Notes under the pieces: model-generated
What the model was told of the DNA's origin: nothing
Databases searched by the model: none
What the model saw: only the letters and a program-made list of their open reading frames with translations
Position numbers and translations under genes: made by a program
In this document: in pieces, positions 5,959 through 7,172 of the stretch
How the letters are laid out: every line of letters begins with the position of its first letter
Numbering within the stretch: position 1 is the stretch's first letter
Assembly: GCA_905235495.1 (NCBI GenBank)
Contig: CAJOMK010000081.1
Coordinates: 1 to 7,172, forward strand
Direction of reading: 5' to 3'
Length of the DNA: 7,172 nt
Source of the DNA: an uncultured Methanobrevibacter sp.
GTDB taxonomy: Archaea > Methanobacteriota > Methanobacteria > Methanobacteriales > Methanobacteriaceae

Positions 5959-6882
5959 TTACAGAGCCCTTGAAATGTTCGTTAAAGAATGAACATTAAG
6001 AATATTGGAATGGTTACTAAACTGAATAATGTAGTTGTAAAAATGCAGAGTCAAATCCCAATCCAACTTATAGGTAATCGCTATTACCAAACCTAACATA
6101 GCTGAAGACATTGCCGCTTCAATGAATCCTATAGTGCGATTAAATCCTGTAATGTGAAGTAAAGACAATACACATAAAGCAATCAAAGGATAAATGACCA
6201 ATTTAATTACAGATGCCAAGCTCACTTCCTTTAAATGATTTTTCAATCCTCTGATATTCAAAGATAAACCTAATGAAATCATAATGAGAGGAATTGTGGC
6301 ACCTGCCAAATAACTTACGAAAGTTAATCCTACATCTGTGATTGGAATGCTGAAAATATTGAAGACTATCCCTAAAATAATTGCCCATAAAGGCATGAAA
6401 GTAATGATTTTCCTAATGGCTGTCTTCATTGTACCTCCGAATATTAAAATCATAAGGAAGCTTAATATTATAAATGTAATTGAAGTTGAAATATCACAGA
6501 ACACCGCCCTTATTAAACCTGCATTGCCAAAGATTCCTTGGGTGATAGGATAACCTAAAAAACCGGTATTGCCTAAGACCACTACCACCATAAAGCTCCA
6601 AATTTTCTTACTGTCCCAGCCTAAAATTTTAAGTAGTGAATAAGTTAATATCCCTACAATTAAACTGGTGATTAAGATATAAACTGTTAAAATGCTTAAA
6701 CTTGGAAGTAAGGAAACATCAACACTATACAAAGCATTGAAAATCATACATGGTAGAGCCATATTGATTACTATATTGTTTAGTATTTCGACATCTTCTT
6801 CTTTCAATAGACCTATTCTTTTAGATAAGGCACCTATTAAAATCATGACCATGATTGAAATAATAATTATTCTATAATCCAT
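5959..6882 (-). CDS. AEC-family (auxin efflux carrier-like) permease, C-terminus altered by a frameshift
   Basis: The protein is a very hydrophobic integral membrane protein of the AEC family, whose bacterial and archaeal members are secondary transporters of small organic acids or amino acids; the substrate here cannot be told. Likely membrane segments are at about 3-20, 34-54, 62-86, 96-112, 125-148, 162-180, 186-208, 222-242 and 250-270. Family-like stretches include NIVINMALPCMIFNAL (36-51), the glycine-rich VVVLGNTGFLGYPI (100-113) and LAGATIPLIMISLGLSL (192-208). After Thr278 this frame turns into an unrelated, less hydrophobic tail of 29 residues ending at 5959. Another frame from 6050 reads LCIFTTTLFSLVTIPIFLMFIL and stops at 5982-5984, which is the expected tenth segment. 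A small frameshift near 6045-6051 has therefore replaced the last membrane helix. The ATG (6880-6882) has only a weak GGTT upstream. It is a single gene with its own terminator. Confidence 0.85.
   Translation of the reverse strand: MDYRIIIISIMVMILIGALSKRIGLLKEEDVEILNNIVINMALPCMIFNALYSVDVSLLPSLSILTVYILITSLIVGILTYSLLKILGWDSKKIWSFMVVVVLGNTGFLGYPITQGIFGNAGLIRAVFCDISTSITFIILSFLMILIFGGTMKTAIRKIITFMPLWAIILGIVFNIFSIPITDVGLTFVSYLAGATIPLIMISLGLSLNIRGLKNHLKEVSLASVIKLVIYPLIALCVLSLLHITGFNRTIGFIEAAMSSAMLGLVIAITYKLDWDLTLHFYNYIIQFSNHSNILNVHSLTNISRAL
5982..6050 (-). other. Out-of-frame remnant encoding the tenth AEC membrane helix
   Basis: Read in the frame whose codons start at 6050, the minus strand gives LCIFTTTLFSLVTIPIFLMFIL and then TAA. 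The TTTLFSLVTIP pattern matches the usual final helix of AEC transporters, and the length suits one membrane span. Compared with typical family spacing, two (or five) bases are missing, or one is extra, between the Leu277-Thr278 codons and this segment. Confidence 0.75.
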
Positions 6883-6979
6883 ATAACCAACATATAATTT
6901 AAATTTTAAAATAAGTAATTTTGTAAAATTAATTTATAGAGTTAAGTATATTAAAAATAGTTAAAATAGTTTTTGTAAA

Positions 6980-7129
6980 AAATAGATTAAAAAATAAATG
7001 AAAAAAGAAAGTTAAGAGTAGTTACTCCCAACTATTGATAAGAATTTTGATCAAACTTTTGCGATAAAGCGAGAAAAGTTTGGAAGAGTTTTGGTCAAGG
7101 TTCTACGGACTGAAGTCCGTGAAGCTTGT
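6980..7129 (-). terminator. Three-hairpin 3' element, copy B
   Basis: This repeats the arrangement found after glyA. Along the minus strand it has ACGGAC-TTCA-GTCCGT (7105-7120), the AGAACCTTGACC box, CAAACTTTT/AAAAGTTTG around a longer 13-base loop (7052-7082), GTTGGGAGTA/TACTCTTAAC (7011-7032), then a T-rich run. It follows the stop codon of the right-edge gene by about 13 bases and precedes the permease gene, so it is best read as that gene's terminator. An extra AAGCTT-TCTCAC-AAGCTT inverted repeat (7121-7138) lies between the stop and the first hairpin and has no counterpart in copy A. Confidence 0.6.
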
Positions 7130-7142
7130 GAGAAAGCTTGAA

Positions 7143-7172
7143 TTAGTCGACAATACCATCAGTGGTAACTTT
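7143..7172 (-). CDS. C-terminal end of an unidentified gene cut by the window edge
   Basis: The minus strand reads Lys-Val-Thr-Thr-Asp-Gly-Ile-Val-Asp and then TAA (7143-7145). Support comes from the three-hairpin element that follows it, as one follows the glyA stop codon, and from the higher GC than the flanking spacer. Nine codons do not allow a product name. Confidence 0.5.
   Translation of the reverse strand, partial: KVTTDGIVD

Noticed and set aside
7100..7130. Resemblance of CGGACTGAAGTCCGTGAAG to a hammerhead-type ribozyme core
   Set aside because: On the plus strand the CTGA and GAA pieces are only the loop and flank of a simple hairpin; the CUGANGA core, third stem and cleavage site are absent, and neighbouring genes are transcribed from the other strand.

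Overview
The window looks like the chromosome of a very AT-rich methanogenic archaeon of the order Methanobacteriales, most likely Methanobrevibacter or a close relative. The reasons are a CoB-CoM heterodisulfide reductase subunit A (HdrA), a tetrahydromethanopterin-linked gene pair (an MJ0208/DmrX-type iron-sulfur flavoprotein and an archaeal serine hydroxymethyltransferase), archaeal TTTATATA promoter boxes, AGGTGAT-type ribosome binding sites and T-rich terminators. The genus is inferred, not shown.

Layout from left to right: the first three to four codons of an unidentified minus-strand gene (1-11); an AT-rich gap (12-430); a plus-strand DUF192-family gene that is frameshifted near base 741 (431-846); and, converging on it across a 7-bp hairpin, the flavoprotein gene (856-1554, minus). 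Then come a structured spacer (about 1571-1702), glyA (1703-2977, minus), a gap with three tandem 16-bp repeats and the hdrA terminator (2978-3387), hdrA (3388-5370, minus) with a promoter region holding two exact TATA boxes and a 16-bp palindrome, and a gene-poor stretch to 5917. The right end has a terminator, an AEC-family permease (5959-6882, minus) frameshifted just before its last membrane segment, a second copy of the structured spacer (about 6980-7129), and the last nine codons of another minus-strand gene (7143-7172).

Functionally, glyA and the flavoprotein gene form a one-carbon/pterin pair: one loads a one-carbon unit onto tetrahydromethanopterin and the other probably makes that cofactor by reducing dihydromethanopterin. 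HdrA is the flavin-containing, electron-bifurcating subunit in the last step of methanogenesis. These are core genes in ordinary form. I found no CRISPR array, insertion sequence, tRNA or rRNA, and no clear defence or mobile system.

The least explained parts are non-coding. A three-hairpin element occurs twice, each time just after a stop codon; its base differences keep pairing only in the transcribed orientation, which argues for a conserved RNA. Two independent frameshifts, at opposite ends of the window and outside homopolymers, also deserve checking.
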